Assembly (NCBI RefSeq): GCF_007692655.1
Contig: NZ_REBQ01000192.1
Location: 1 to 64,000, forward strand
Source: Halomonas sp.
Lineage (GTDB): Bacteria > Pseudomonadota > Gammaproteobacteria > Pseudomonadales > Halomonadaceae
Length of the DNA stretch: 64,000 nucleotides
Direction: 5' to 3'
Positions 20,247-29,598 of this stretch are shown here, piece by piece; within the stretch, counting starts at the first letter, position 1; the number at the start of each line of letters is the position of its first letter. Made by a program: the position numbers and the translations under genes. The notes beneath the pieces are model-generated. The model did no database searches and was not told where the DNA came from. It saw nothing but the letters and a program-made list of their open reading frames with translations.

Positions 20247-21450
20247 TTGGCAGAGGCTTTGTTGTTAGCTTGCGCACCCCGATATTGCCCAATACAGCAG
20301 CGCCCAGCATGGTAAGTACCATCGGCCATAGATGCTCAACTTCAAACCAGCCCACCATGACCCCAGCGATGGCCCCACAGGTGAATTGAATTCCTCCCAG
20401 TAGCGCCGTCGCCGTAGCACTGATATGCCCAAAATGATCTAGCAACGCTGAAATCGCATTGGGTGTAATCAGTCCAATCATGCCCGTGAACAGCATGATG
20501 AGTGGCACAACAACCATAAGCGAGGCCATATTCAATGCCGTCATGACGACTAGCGCTATCGCTGCCACTAGCTGTATCAGTAAGCCTAAACGTAAATTTT
20601 GTTGCGGGGAGCGTTTTCGTAACAGGTGAATATTGACCCGGTTGGAAAGCGCTATGACCAGCACGTTAACGCCGAAAACGAGCGGATACGTGGCTGGAGA
20701 GAGCCCAAAATAATCGAGATACAGAAACGGGGAAGCGGTCACAAACGCAAACAAGCCGGCAAATGACGCGGCTACCGCACAGATATAGCCCATGCCTTCG
20801 CGATGCTTAAGCACGCTGGCATAGTTGCGTATCACTTGGCGAGGAGACGCTGCTGGCAACGACATATCGCGGGTTTCCGGTAAGCGCGTTCCCAGCAGCC
20901 ACAATAAAAACCCTGCATACACGGCCAAGAATACAAAAATTAACCACCAACCCGCTATATACAGCAACAAGCTCCCCACAGCAGGTGCAACTAGCGGCGC
21001 CAACATCATAATCATCGCCATGGTAGACATCACTTTGGCAGCTTCTCGCCCGCTAAAGCAGTCACGCACAATCGCCGCCGAGTTAACCACGCAGGCGCCG
21101 CCGCCCAACGCTTGTAAAAAACGCCAAGCCAGTAACGTAGACAAACTGTCCACCGACGTAATGGCAAGGCTAGCCAGCATAAACACCACCAGCCCACCCA
21201 GTAGCACTGGCTTTCTACCGATACGGTCAGAAAGTGGCCCAAAGCACAGCTGGCCCAGTGCAAAGCCAAATAAAAACACGCTGATGGAGAGTTCTGTGCG
21301 GTGAATGCTGGCGCCGATGTTTTCGGCAATAATACCCATGGCAGGCAAGTAAGCGTCGATAGCAAAAGGCGCAAGTGCTGTATTGGCAGCGACCAACAGC
21401 GCCACCCGACGAGGATTAAGGTCCATGGGTCTCCTTAACGGCAATAACAT
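20239..21450 (-). CDS. Bcr/CflA family multidrug efflux MFS transporter
   Basis: DAYLPAMG, GPLSDRIGRKPVLLGGL, LQALGGGACVVNSAAIVRD motifs; start likely 21426. Confidence 0.92.
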   Translation of the reverse strand: MLLPLRRPMDLNPRRVALLVAANTALAPFAIDAYLPAMGIIAENIGASIHRTELSISVFLFGFALGQLCFGPLSDRIGRKPVLLGGLVVFMLASLAITSVDSLSTLLAWRFLQALGGGACVVNSAAIVRDCFSGREAAKVMSTMAMIMMLAPLVAPAVGSLLLYIAGWWLIFVFLAVYAGFLLWLLGTRLPETRDMSLPAASPRQVIRNYASVLKHREGMGYICAVAASFAGLFAFVTASPFLYLDYFGLSPATYPLVFGVNVLVIALSNRVNIHLLRKRSPQQNLRLGLLIQLVAAIALVVMTALNMASLMVVVPLIMLFTGMIGLITPNAISALLDHFGHISATATALLGGIQFTCGAIAGVMVGWFEVEHLWPMVLTMLGAAVLGNIGVRKLTTKPLPNG

Positions 21451-21628
21451 GCACGCTTAAATAGATAGGGCGCTAATCATAGACGATTTTATGCCGTTTG
21501 TCGGGGGCGACATACTATTGGTGAAAGGCTATTGGAGTTAGCGAACCAAGCAAGTGCCGTGATGCCAAGGAGTTGAGGCTAACGACATTGCCTGGGTAAA
21601 AGCAGTGAAAGGTATTCTAGAAAAGCGC

Positions 21629-22153
21629 TCAATGATTTGCAGCTGCGTCTTGCGATTCAAGCATCTCTACCAGCGGCTGAAATTGCTCGCGGTTGTGCTC
21701 ATTCATGTGCATCAATATCCGGTGGGCTTCCAGGATACGCTCACGCAGCCCCTCTTCATCAGCGGGTTCTTCCGGCAACTCTTCTAATACATCGTTGAGC
21801 GCCGTTGGCTGTTGTAATGGCGCTTCCACCAGCGTAAAAAAATGCGCGAAGCCCATCACATCGAGCATTTTCCGTACATCAGGATTATCGACAATAATCG
21901 TTGGTGGTTGCTCCAAACGCCCTTTGACCGCCATAGCCACCTTGGCAAGAAAGCCAAGCGCCGTTGAGTCCACGTTGGTGGCCTCACGCAAGTCAATCAG
22001 GACGGCGCTCAAACCCGGCGTCGCCGCAAGACGTTGGGCCTGAGTATCGAGCGTAGCGCAGAGCGTTAAACGCACATCGCCGCACAGTTTTAAAACAAAA
22101 ACACCAGAATCGAACGCCGCTTTGATGCGGCCTTCTTCAATCAGCATGACCAA
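21629..22153 (-). CDS. STAS domain protein (anti-sigma factor antagonist-like, HsbA-type) with C-terminal extension
   Basis: LIDLREATNVDSTALGFLAKVA STAS phosphorylation-site motif. Confidence 0.85.
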   Translation of the reverse strand: MVMLIEEGRIKAAFDSGVFVLKLCGDVRLTLCATLDTQAQRLAATPGLSAVLIDLREATNVDSTALGFLAKVAMAVKGRLEQPPTIIVDNPDVRKMLDVMGFAHFFTLVEAPLQQPTALNDVLEELPEEPADEEGLRERILEAHRILMHMNEHNREQFQPLVEMLESQDAAANH

Positions 22154-23342
22154 ATCCGCTCACCATCATGATTGTTAGATCATCGGGTAAAGCATCGCGT
22201 TCCTGATTAGCATCAAACTCAGCATCTCCTTCCGCAAGAAGTGCATTTGTCTCTGCTAACCGGTCGCGCAATTGCTCAAGGGTTACACACTCGCTTACTA
22301 ATTGCTCAAGTTCCTTGAGCCGCGTGTCGAGCGTTTTACCCGGCAAGCATTCCAGTACACCGTCCGAGCAGAGCCATAGACGAAACTCTGCCGGCAAACT
22401 ACAGCTGAGCGAAGGATACTCTAGATCGGGGAAAAGACCTACCGGCATTCCCTCCCCTTCTAATCGACTAATCGTTCCCCCTGCCGCCAAAAACGGCATG
22501 GGAAGCTGAGCGCCGAGCGAATAGTGCAGAGTATGCGCTTCATGGTCAATAACACCGACAAATAAAGTAGCATGTTTGCCAATATCCGTGCCCTGCAACT
22601 CACGGTTCATTGCTCGCAGCCAGTCGGGGGGTAGATTTTCAGGCTGCTGCCCATCCCACTCGCTCAGCCAGCGATTGCATAAATATTTGAGCAGCACGGT
22701 CACAAAGGCCGATGATGCGCCGTGCCCTGATACATCGGCAAAATAAAACGCGCTGTAACGTTCGTTATAGCGTTGATAATCCAGAAAATCACCGGATAAG
22801 TACAGCGAAGGAGCAAACAAATAGTCGTAATACACCCCATTGATCACTTTTGGGTGCACCGGCAATAGGCGCCGCTGAATGTGACCGCCGCTCTGTTGAT
22901 CCATCCGCAGCAGCGCTAAATGCGTCTCTAAACTTTCATTTAACTCTGCCAGTCGCTCGTGGTCCCGCTCACGCTCAAGGGCTAAATCATTTAGCTCTAT
23001 GGCCTTACGTATCATTCGTCGCAAAAGTTCTGCATGACGCAGTGGATGGACGATATAGTCCACCAAGCCAATATCAATTGCCTTAATTAAGTCGGCATCC
23101 TGGCGCGAGTCACTGACGATTAGTGTCGGCAAGCGGCGCGTCAATTGGGACCATTGTTGCCGAGGCACTGCCCGCGCATGCGCAACAATCAATGCCGTGC
23201 TAGCCGGCAAGTGCTCTATATCCTCAGCGGCAAATACCCACATGCCATCACAGGTAATCGCTTCTGACAACGCGTCGCGTTCAGAACCTGGTTCATCGAT
23301 CACCGCGATCAACTGCTTAGAATGATCCATCATAAGCCTCAA
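22137..23342 (-). CDS. Fused response-regulator receiver / SpoIIE-type PP2C phosphatase
   Basis: LIVSDSRQDADLIKAIDIGLVDYIVHP receiver-like region; FYFADVSGHGASSAFVTVLLK and LCSDGVLE PP2C motifs. Confidence 0.9.
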   Translation of the reverse strand: MRLMMDHSKQLIAVIDEPGSERDALSEAITCDGMWVFAAEDIEHLPASTALIVAHARAVPRQQWSQLTRRLPTLIVSDSRQDADLIKAIDIGLVDYIVHPLRHAELLRRMIRKAIELNDLALERERDHERLAELNESLETHLALLRMDQQSGGHIQRRLLPVHPKVINGVYYDYLFAPSLYLSGDFLDYQRYNERYSAFYFADVSGHGASSAFVTVLLKYLCNRWLSEWDGQQPENLPPDWLRAMNRELQGTDIGKHATLFVGVIDHEAHTLHYSLGAQLPMPFLAAGGTISRLEGEGMPVGLFPDLEYPSLSCSLPAEFRLWLCSDGVLECLPGKTLDTRLKELEQLVSECVTLEQLRDRLAETNALLAEGDAEFDANQERDALPDDLTIMMVSGFGHAD

Positions 23343-24169
23343 TCGGCAACGTTTTCGTCACCAAAGTCGCTATCATCGAAGTCACTGTCATCAAAATCAA
23401 AGTCGCTGTCATCGAAGTCAAAGTCATCAGCAGCAAAGGGGTCATCACCCAGTTCTCCGTCGCTGATTTCAAATTGGCGGCTTTGTAAGAAAGCATCTCT
23501 AATAAAACGATAGCGATCACCGCGGATCAGCTCTTCCTGATCCAGAAAGCCAGCGCGAACATCAATCAGGTTTAACGCCGTCAAGCCAACACGAACCGTA
23601 TTATCGTCTACGTAATAAACCGGATAAGAGGCCATGTCAGCAGGCAAACCCGTCGTATCCCGCAGCGTGCTCGGGCCTAATAAAGGCAATACAAGGTAGC
23701 GGGAATCTTCCCACCCCCAAACCGCTAAAGTTTGACCAAAATCTTCGCGATCCGCCGTGATTTGCATATGGGTGGCGTAATCCAAAAGCCCACCAACACC
23801 CACCGTGGAGTTGATCAAAAATCGCGAAGTGGCTAGACCCGCGTTGCCGGGCTTACCTTGTAACATACTGTTAATAGCGGTGCGCAGCTCACCGAGATTG
23901 GAGAAAAAATTACCCACGCCTGTTTGCACAGGCTCAGGTGTAATGGTTCGATAGCCCCTGGCCACAGGTCTTAGCGTGTAGCGATCCACCACATCGTTAA
24001 ACGCAAACACTTTACGGTTAAAACCTTCCCAGGGGTCTTCAGGGTGGGAATCTTCAGCTACTTGAGTACTGGCACAGCCGCCGGTTGCTAATAACGCCAC
24101 CAGTAGGAGAGGCAAGCCCCTGGTGCGCCACGTCAATGATGACTTCCCGTTATTTAACAACTGCCGCAT
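23339..24169 (-). CDS. mlaA: MlaA (VacJ) family lipoprotein with acidic repeat tail
   Basis: Lipobox ATGGCAS; PWEGFNRKVFAFNDVVDRYTLRPVARGY; start at MRQLLNN. Confidence 0.95.
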   Translation of the reverse strand: MRQLLNNGKSSLTWRTRGLPLLLVALLATGGCASTQVAEDSHPEDPWEGFNRKVFAFNDVVDRYTLRPVARGYRTITPEPVQTGVGNFFSNLGELRTAINSMLQGKPGNAGLATSRFLINSTVGVGGLLDYATHMQITADREDFGQTLAVWGWEDSRYLVLPLLGPSTLRDTTGLPADMASYPVYYVDDNTVRVGLTALNLIDVRAGFLDQEELIRGDRYRFIRDAFLQSRQFEISDGELGDDPFAADDFDFDDSDFDFDDSDFDDSDFGDENVAD

Positions 24170-24204
24170 GACTTTTTTCCTTTTTTTCCAATTCCGCACC
24201 GCAT

Positions 24205-25326
24205 TTAGTGCCGGCGCACAACCACGCTGCCAGCACTGTAACCTGCTCCAAAAGAGCAAATGACACCAACGTCTCCTGCGACGAGTTGTTGGCGGTAGAG
24301 ATGGAACGCAATAATCGAACCCGCAGAGCTTGTATTGGCATAACGATCCAGAATGATGGGCGCCTCAGTTGCACTGGGGTCATAACCCAGCACTTTACGG
24401 GCAATCAAATCATTCATGTGTTGGTTAGCTTGGTGCAACCACATGCGCTTAAGGTCGCTGCCATTCAGCTCAAGAGACGCTAAATGATCAGTAATCAGTT
24501 TGGCCACCATGGGGCAAACCTCTTTAAACACACGCCTTCCTTCTTGCACAAAAAGCTTATCCAAAGCCATTGGATCGCTGTCCGTCACACGATTTAGAAA
24601 CCCAGAATTATTACGGATCGCATTGGAAAACCGGGTGACCAAACGCGTACCGAGAATTTCATATCGCTCTTCTGCCACGGCAACGTCGCTATTTTCCAGT
24701 ACTAGAGCGGTACAAGCATCGCCGAAAATGAAATGGCTGTCACGATCCCTAAAATTGAGGTGCGCAGAACAAATCTCTGGATTTACGATTAACGCACGTT
24801 TTACGCTGCCCGCCGCGATGGCATTAGCAGCCATTTCCATCGCAAAGGTTGCCGAGCTACAGGCAACGTTCATATCAAACCCGTAACCTGCTGTACCTAA
24901 TTGCTGCTGCACTTCTACTGCCACGGCGGGGTAAGCACGCTCGAGATTGGAACAGGCAACGATGACCAGCTCAATATCGGCGGCATCCACCTGAGCAGCG
25001 GCTAATGCTTGGCGAGCAGCAGACGTTGCCATTTCACACTGAATGGACGGCTCGGCGTTACTGCGCTGTGGCAGTTTAGGCTTCATACGCTGTGGGTCAA
25101 GGATGCCTTGCGCATCCAAGACGTAACGGCTTTTAATCCCTGACGCTTTTTCAATGAATTCACTGCTTGAATACGCCAGCGGCTCCCGCTCTCCTCGCGC
25201 AATGGCATCAGCATGAGCGCTATTGTCGCTATCTACCCAAGCGTTAAATGCCGCCACCAGGGCCGCATTATCAATGGCGTGTTCCGGCGTATAAAGACCT
25301 GTCCCGGTAATCACCACATTTGTCAT
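24205..25326 (-). CDS. Beta-ketoacyl-ACP synthase III family protein
   Basis: MNVACSSATFAMEMA active-site Cys, WLHQANQHMND, RYANTSSAGSIIAFH. Confidence 0.93.
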   Translation of the reverse strand: MTNVVITGTGLYTPEHAIDNAALVAAFNAWVDSDNSAHADAIARGEREPLAYSSSEFIEKASGIKSRYVLDAQGILDPQRMKPKLPQRSNAEPSIQCEMATSAARQALAAAQVDAADIELVIVACSNLERAYPAVAVEVQQQLGTAGYGFDMNVACSSATFAMEMAANAIAAGSVKRALIVNPEICSAHLNFRDRDSHFIFGDACTALVLENSDVAVAEERYEILGTRLVTRFSNAIRNNSGFLNRVTDSDPMALDKLFVQEGRRVFKEVCPMVAKLITDHLASLELNGSDLKRMWLHQANQHMNDLIARKVLGYDPSATEAPIILDRYANTSSAGSIIAFHLYRQQLVAGDVGVICSFGAGYSAGSVVVRRH

Positions 25327-25442
25327 GCCAATCTCCTTTTAGCGGCTTGCCGATGTGACTGGCCATCAATGGCTAGTACTAGACTTACGGCGAACCCGTA
25401 CAGTTACTGTGTGCGTAAAATAGCGGTTTTTCCAGAAAACGT

Positions 25443-28400
25443 CTAAACGCTAATTATCTCTTGCCAGCGTTTTTCAAGGCGTTTGACTGAAACCACCATA
25501 CTGGTACCCAACTGCTGAGCAAATAGAGACACCCTAAGCTCCTGCAGCCACCACCCGAAATCAACCAAATCCGGATCTTCAATGTGACCACGACGCTCAC
25601 TTTTACGGCGCGCATCAAAACGGGCCTCTAACCCTTGGACGTCTTGCATCATCATTTGATCGCGGCCACGTTCGCGGGCGGCTTTTTCGAGCCGAATAAG
25701 CGCAGCCTCGGTATAGCGTGGGTATTCGTTAAGCCATGGGCCAGCGTCACGAATAAAGCCCGGATAAACGAGACGCTGCATCTGGTTACTGACATCGCTA
25801 TACACCAACGCCAAGGCAAAATTAAGCTTTCCTTTTAATAGCTTACTAACCGCCAAATGGCCTTTGAGAGCAGCTTCCACACTCACCAGAAGCACTTTCG
25901 CATGGTCAATAAGCTGACCCTGGGTATCCCGCAACCGTTGGCCAAACTCCCCTTCTGAGCGCGGCAGCGGATGCTGTGCCACTACCTGGGTAAACACCGC
26001 TAGCAGCAGATCCTCAACCAGTGCTTGCTTACTGCCCACTTTGGCAAACAACAGAGCGCATTTCTCAACACCGGAAAGTTGCTTAATGGCTTTAGCCTGC
26101 TCGGGTAGCCGAGCAATGGCCAGTCGCGCGATACCCTCTTGGTGGGCCGCATCCGCTTTAGCGGGATGATCGAACAGCGCTACCCTGAACTCGCTGGCTT
26201 CTGCCACTAACGCAGGGTAGGCCTCAACACGAATGCCCGCCTGAGTGGTGACCCGTGAAGCAGGCAGTGGCGCTTCAGGTAGCCCGGCAACGGCAGGTTC
26301 GCTGCTGACTTGTTCGGCGAGTGCCTGGGCGCCGGCACTCGCCGCCGCTTCAAAACGCTGCTCTAACGCGCGCAGATCACGTCCCTGCCCGAGGGTTTCA
26401 CCCGCGTGATCAACGACGCGGATATTCATCATGAGATGCGGTTCAAGCAAATCTAAGCGCCAGTCGTCGGGATGAACCCGCGTGGAAGTGCGACGGCGGA
26501 TAAACTCCCCCAACGCCTCAGTTAAAGGCCGTTGGTCGGGCACTAAGGTTTCCAGCGCTGCATCAACCCAATCGGGAATCGGTACCACTTGGCGGCGGAT
26601 ACTCTTTGGTAGCGACTTCAACAGCGCGATACATTTTTCGCGCAGCAGTCCAGGCACCAGCCACTCCAGAGCGTGAACCGGCACCTGAGGCAACATGGCG
26701 GCCGGAACGGTGATCGTAACCCCGTCATCTTGAGCCTCGGGGTCAAAATGATAGCTGACCGGATAGGCCACGCCTGCCAGGGTCAAATGGTCAGGATACT
26801 GCGCCTGGGTGACATCACCCGCGTCTCTTGCCTTCAGCGCATCAAGGTCGAAATGAAGTATTTCGGGTTCATGCTGCTCAGCCTGCTTGCGCCAGTGCTC
26901 AAACCCTTTGCCGTTGACAATATCCGTTGGGATTCGCTCAGCGTAAAAGCTAAATAGCGCCTCTTCATCGACCAAAATATCCCGCCGCCGGGCACGATCT
27001 TCCAAGGCTTCAACTTCATCAATCAGCGCACGGTTATGGTTGAAGAAACTACCTTTAGTCTGGAACTCCCCTTCCACCAAGGCACGGCGAATAAACAGCT
27101 CCCTGGACTCTTGAGGGGCGATTGGCCCGTAATGCACCCGGCGGCGCGCCACGATGGGTAGGCCAAACAACGTTACCTGCTCAAACGCCACCACTTGTGC
27201 CCGCTTCATTTCCCAGTGCGGCTCGCTGTAGCTGCGTTTTATTAGATGCTGAGCCAGGGGTTCAATCCAGTGTGGCTCGATTTTGGCAACGGTACGGGCA
27301 AATAGTTTGGACGTTTCAATCAGTTCAAAAGCCATGATCCATTTAGGTGATTTCTTGGCTAATCCTGAGCCAGGATGAATCATAAACTTGCGATTGCGGG
27401 CGCCGAGATATTCCCGGTTCTCTAGCAGTGTTCCCAGGTTGGAGAGCAGCCCTGAGAGCAGCGCTTGATGCACTTTGCCTGAGGTTTTTCGCCGAGTTTG
27501 GCGCGCCTGCTCTTCGCTTTCGTCCTCATCCCGGGGTGATGGTGCCGGCACCTCAATATCCATATCGCGCAGCAGTTGGCGGAGTTGGCGGAACGTATCG
27601 TGCCACTCGCGCATACGCAGATAGTTGATATAGTGCTCACGACACCAGCGACGTAGCTGATTGCCTGATAGCGCCTCGCGGGCGTTTTCAATCCCGTGCC
27701 AGAGATTCAGCAAGGCAACAAAGTCTGAGTCTGGATCATGCCAGCGCTGGTGGGCCTGATCCGCTGCCTGGCGTTTATCCGCAGGTCGGTCGCGAGGGTC
27801 TTGAATGGCCAGCGCCGACACGACAATCAGCACGTCACGCAGGCTGCCAATCTCAGCGCCTGCTAGCACCATGCGCGCTAAACGTGGATCAATCGGCAGT
27901 CGCGCCAGCTTGCGGCCCAGTGGAGAAATATGCTGTTTTTCATCGACTGCGCCCAGTTCGAACAGCAACCGAAAGCCATCCTTAACAAATCGGCTATCCG
28001 GCGGATCAACAAACGGGAACTCTTCTATATCGCCTAGCTTCAGACCCAGCATCGAGAGAATCACCGACGCCAAATTGGTGCGCTGAATCTCCGGATCGGT
28101 AAAACCAGGACGGGATAAGAAGTCTTCTTCACTATAGAGACGAATACATACGCCTTCGGCAATACGTCCACAGCGGCCTTTGCGCTGATTGGCGCTGGCT
28201 TGGCTAACCGCTTCAATGGGCAGCCGCTGAATTTTTGACCGATAGCTGTAGCGGCTGATACGCACCAGGCCTGGGTCAATCACATAGCGGATGCCAGGCA
28301 CGGTTAGCGACGTCTCCGCCACGTTGGTAGCCAGCACTATTCGCCGCCCGCGGTGAGGGGCAAAGACGCGGTTCTGTTCTTCGTTAGAGAGCCTGGCATA

Positions 28401-29459
28401 GAGCGGCAGGATCTCTGTGCCTTTCAGATCGGCTCGCCGCAGGGTGTCTGCGGTTTCACGAATTTCCCGCTCGCCGGGTAAAAACACCAGGACATCTCGA
28501 GGGCCATGCAGCCAGCCTTTCTCACGCTCAATGGCTTCAAGCTCTTCGACTGCGTGCAGAATACCTTCCTGAATGGTGCGGTCCTCTTCGCCCTCTTCAT
28601 CGCGTATCAAAGGGCGATAGTGCACCTCAACCGGATAAGTACGCCCAGTCACTTCAACGACTGGCGCAGGTTTTGCCGCTGTTCCAAAGTGTTTGGCAAA
28701 GCGCTCTACATCGATGGTCGCTGAGGTAATGATGACCTTTAGATCGGGCCGCTTGGGCAGCAGACGCTTTAGATACCCGAGCAGGAAGTCAATATTCAAG
28801 CTGCGCTCGTGAGCTTCATCAATAATGATGGTGTCGTAGCGCAGCAACAGCGGATCGTTCTGCGTCTCGGCCAGCAAAATCCCATCGGTCATTAGTTTGA
28901 CTAAGGTAGTGGGATTGCTCTGATCGGTGAAACGCACCTGATAGCCTACTTGGTCGCCCAACGAGGCCTCTAATTCTTCTGCCAGACGCCCGGCCACGCT
29001 ACGGGCTGCCAATCGACGTGGCTGGGTGTGACCAATCATGCCCCGGCGACCGCGTCCCAGCTCCAGGCACATCTTGGGTAGCTGAGTGGTTTTGCCTGAG
29101 CCAGTCTCCCCTGCAACGACCACCACCTGATGGTCACGTATTGCATTAAGAATATCTTCTCGCCGCTCCACCACCGGAAGCTCTGGGGGATAATTTAGAG
29201 CGACCTTTTGGGCTACACGCTGACCGAACAACTGCTGAGCACGGCTGACTTCGCGCTGCACTTCCTCCAAACCACGGCTAATTGGCTTATTATCGCGCAG
29301 GCGGCGGTTTAGCCCGGCTATGCGTCGTTCCAGCCGTTCCGTGTCACGCAGCATCACTTCGCCCACGGCTTGCTTGAGCGATGCAAGACGTTGGCTGTCG
29401 GTGGGGGCTGGGGATGTGTCGGTAGTCACGATAGACTCGGCTTCCATTCGCTTGGGCAT
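25443..29459 (-). CDS. hrpA: ATP-dependent RNA helicase HrpA
   Basis: GETGSGKTTQLPK, DEAH box, QRKGRCGR; 1338 aa with long C-terminal region. Confidence 0.97.
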   Translation of the reverse strand: MPKRMEAESIVTTDTSPAPTDSQRLASLKQAVGEVMLRDTERLERRIAGLNRRLRDNKPISRGLEEVQREVSRAQQLFGQRVAQKVALNYPPELPVVERREDILNAIRDHQVVVVAGETGSGKTTQLPKMCLELGRGRRGMIGHTQPRRLAARSVAGRLAEELEASLGDQVGYQVRFTDQSNPTTLVKLMTDGILLAETQNDPLLLRYDTIIIDEAHERSLNIDFLLGYLKRLLPKRPDLKVIITSATIDVERFAKHFGTAAKPAPVVEVTGRTYPVEVHYRPLIRDEEGEEDRTIQEGILHAVEELEAIEREKGWLHGPRDVLVFLPGEREIRETADTLRRADLKGTEILPLYARLSNEEQNRVFAPHRGRRIVLATNVAETSLTVPGIRYVIDPGLVRISRYSYRSKIQRLPIEAVSQASANQRKGRCGRIAEGVCIRLYSEEDFLSRPGFTDPEIQRTNLASVILSMLGLKLGDIEEFPFVDPPDSRFVKDGFRLLFELGAVDEKQHISPLGRKLARLPIDPRLARMVLAGAEIGSLRDVLIVVSALAIQDPRDRPADKRQAADQAHQRWHDPDSDFVALLNLWHGIENAREALSGNQLRRWCREHYINYLRMREWHDTFRQLRQLLRDMDIEVPAPSPRDEDESEEQARQTRRKTSGKVHQALLSGLLSNLGTLLENREYLGARNRKFMIHPGSGLAKKSPKWIMAFELIETSKLFARTVAKIEPHWIEPLAQHLIKRSYSEPHWEMKRAQVVAFEQVTLFGLPIVARRRVHYGPIAPQESRELFIRRALVEGEFQTKGSFFNHNRALIDEVEALEDRARRRDILVDEEALFSFYAERIPTDIVNGKGFEHWRKQAEQHEPEILHFDLDALKARDAGDVTQAQYPDHLTLAGVAYPVSYHFDPEAQDDGVTITVPAAMLPQVPVHALEWLVPGLLREKCIALLKSLPKSIRRQVVPIPDWVDAALETLVPDQRPLTEALGEFIRRRTSTRVHPDDWRLDLLEPHLMMNIRVVDHAGETLGQGRDLRALEQRFEAAASAGAQALAEQVSSEPAVAGLPEAPLPASRVTTQAGIRVEAYPALVAEASEFRVALFDHPAKADAAHQEGIARLAIARLPEQAKAIKQLSGVEKCALLFAKVGSKQALVEDLLLAVFTQVVAQHPLPRSEGEFGQRLRDTQGQLIDHAKVLLVSVEAALKGHLAVSKLLKGKLNFALALVYSDVSNQMQRLVYPGFIRDAGPWLNEYPRYTEAALIRLEKAARERGRDQMMMQDVQGLEARFDARRKSERRGHIEDPDLVDFGWWLQELRVSLFAQQLGTSMVVSVKRLEKRWQEIISV

Positions 29460-29487
29460 TTAAAAGAGATAGTCAAAAAGAGATATC

Positions 29488-29520
29488 AAAAAAATCAGCC
29501 CGCTCATATGAGCGGGCTGA
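29488..29520 (-). terminator. Terminator downstream of fadD
   Basis: 26-bp perfect palindrome TCAGCCCGCTCATATGAGCGGGCTGA followed by T-run on minus strand. Confidence 0.9.
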
Positions 29521-29598
29521 CTATTGTAGCGCTTTCAACTCCCCGACGCCTAACCACAGCACTTGTAGTCAGCAGACGAGCGTTTAACCACTACCTAG

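Noticed and set aside
29488-29520. 26-bp perfect palindrome as a potential operator of hrpA
   Set aside because: It is followed by a T-run in the direction of fadD transcription and is better explained as the fadD terminator.
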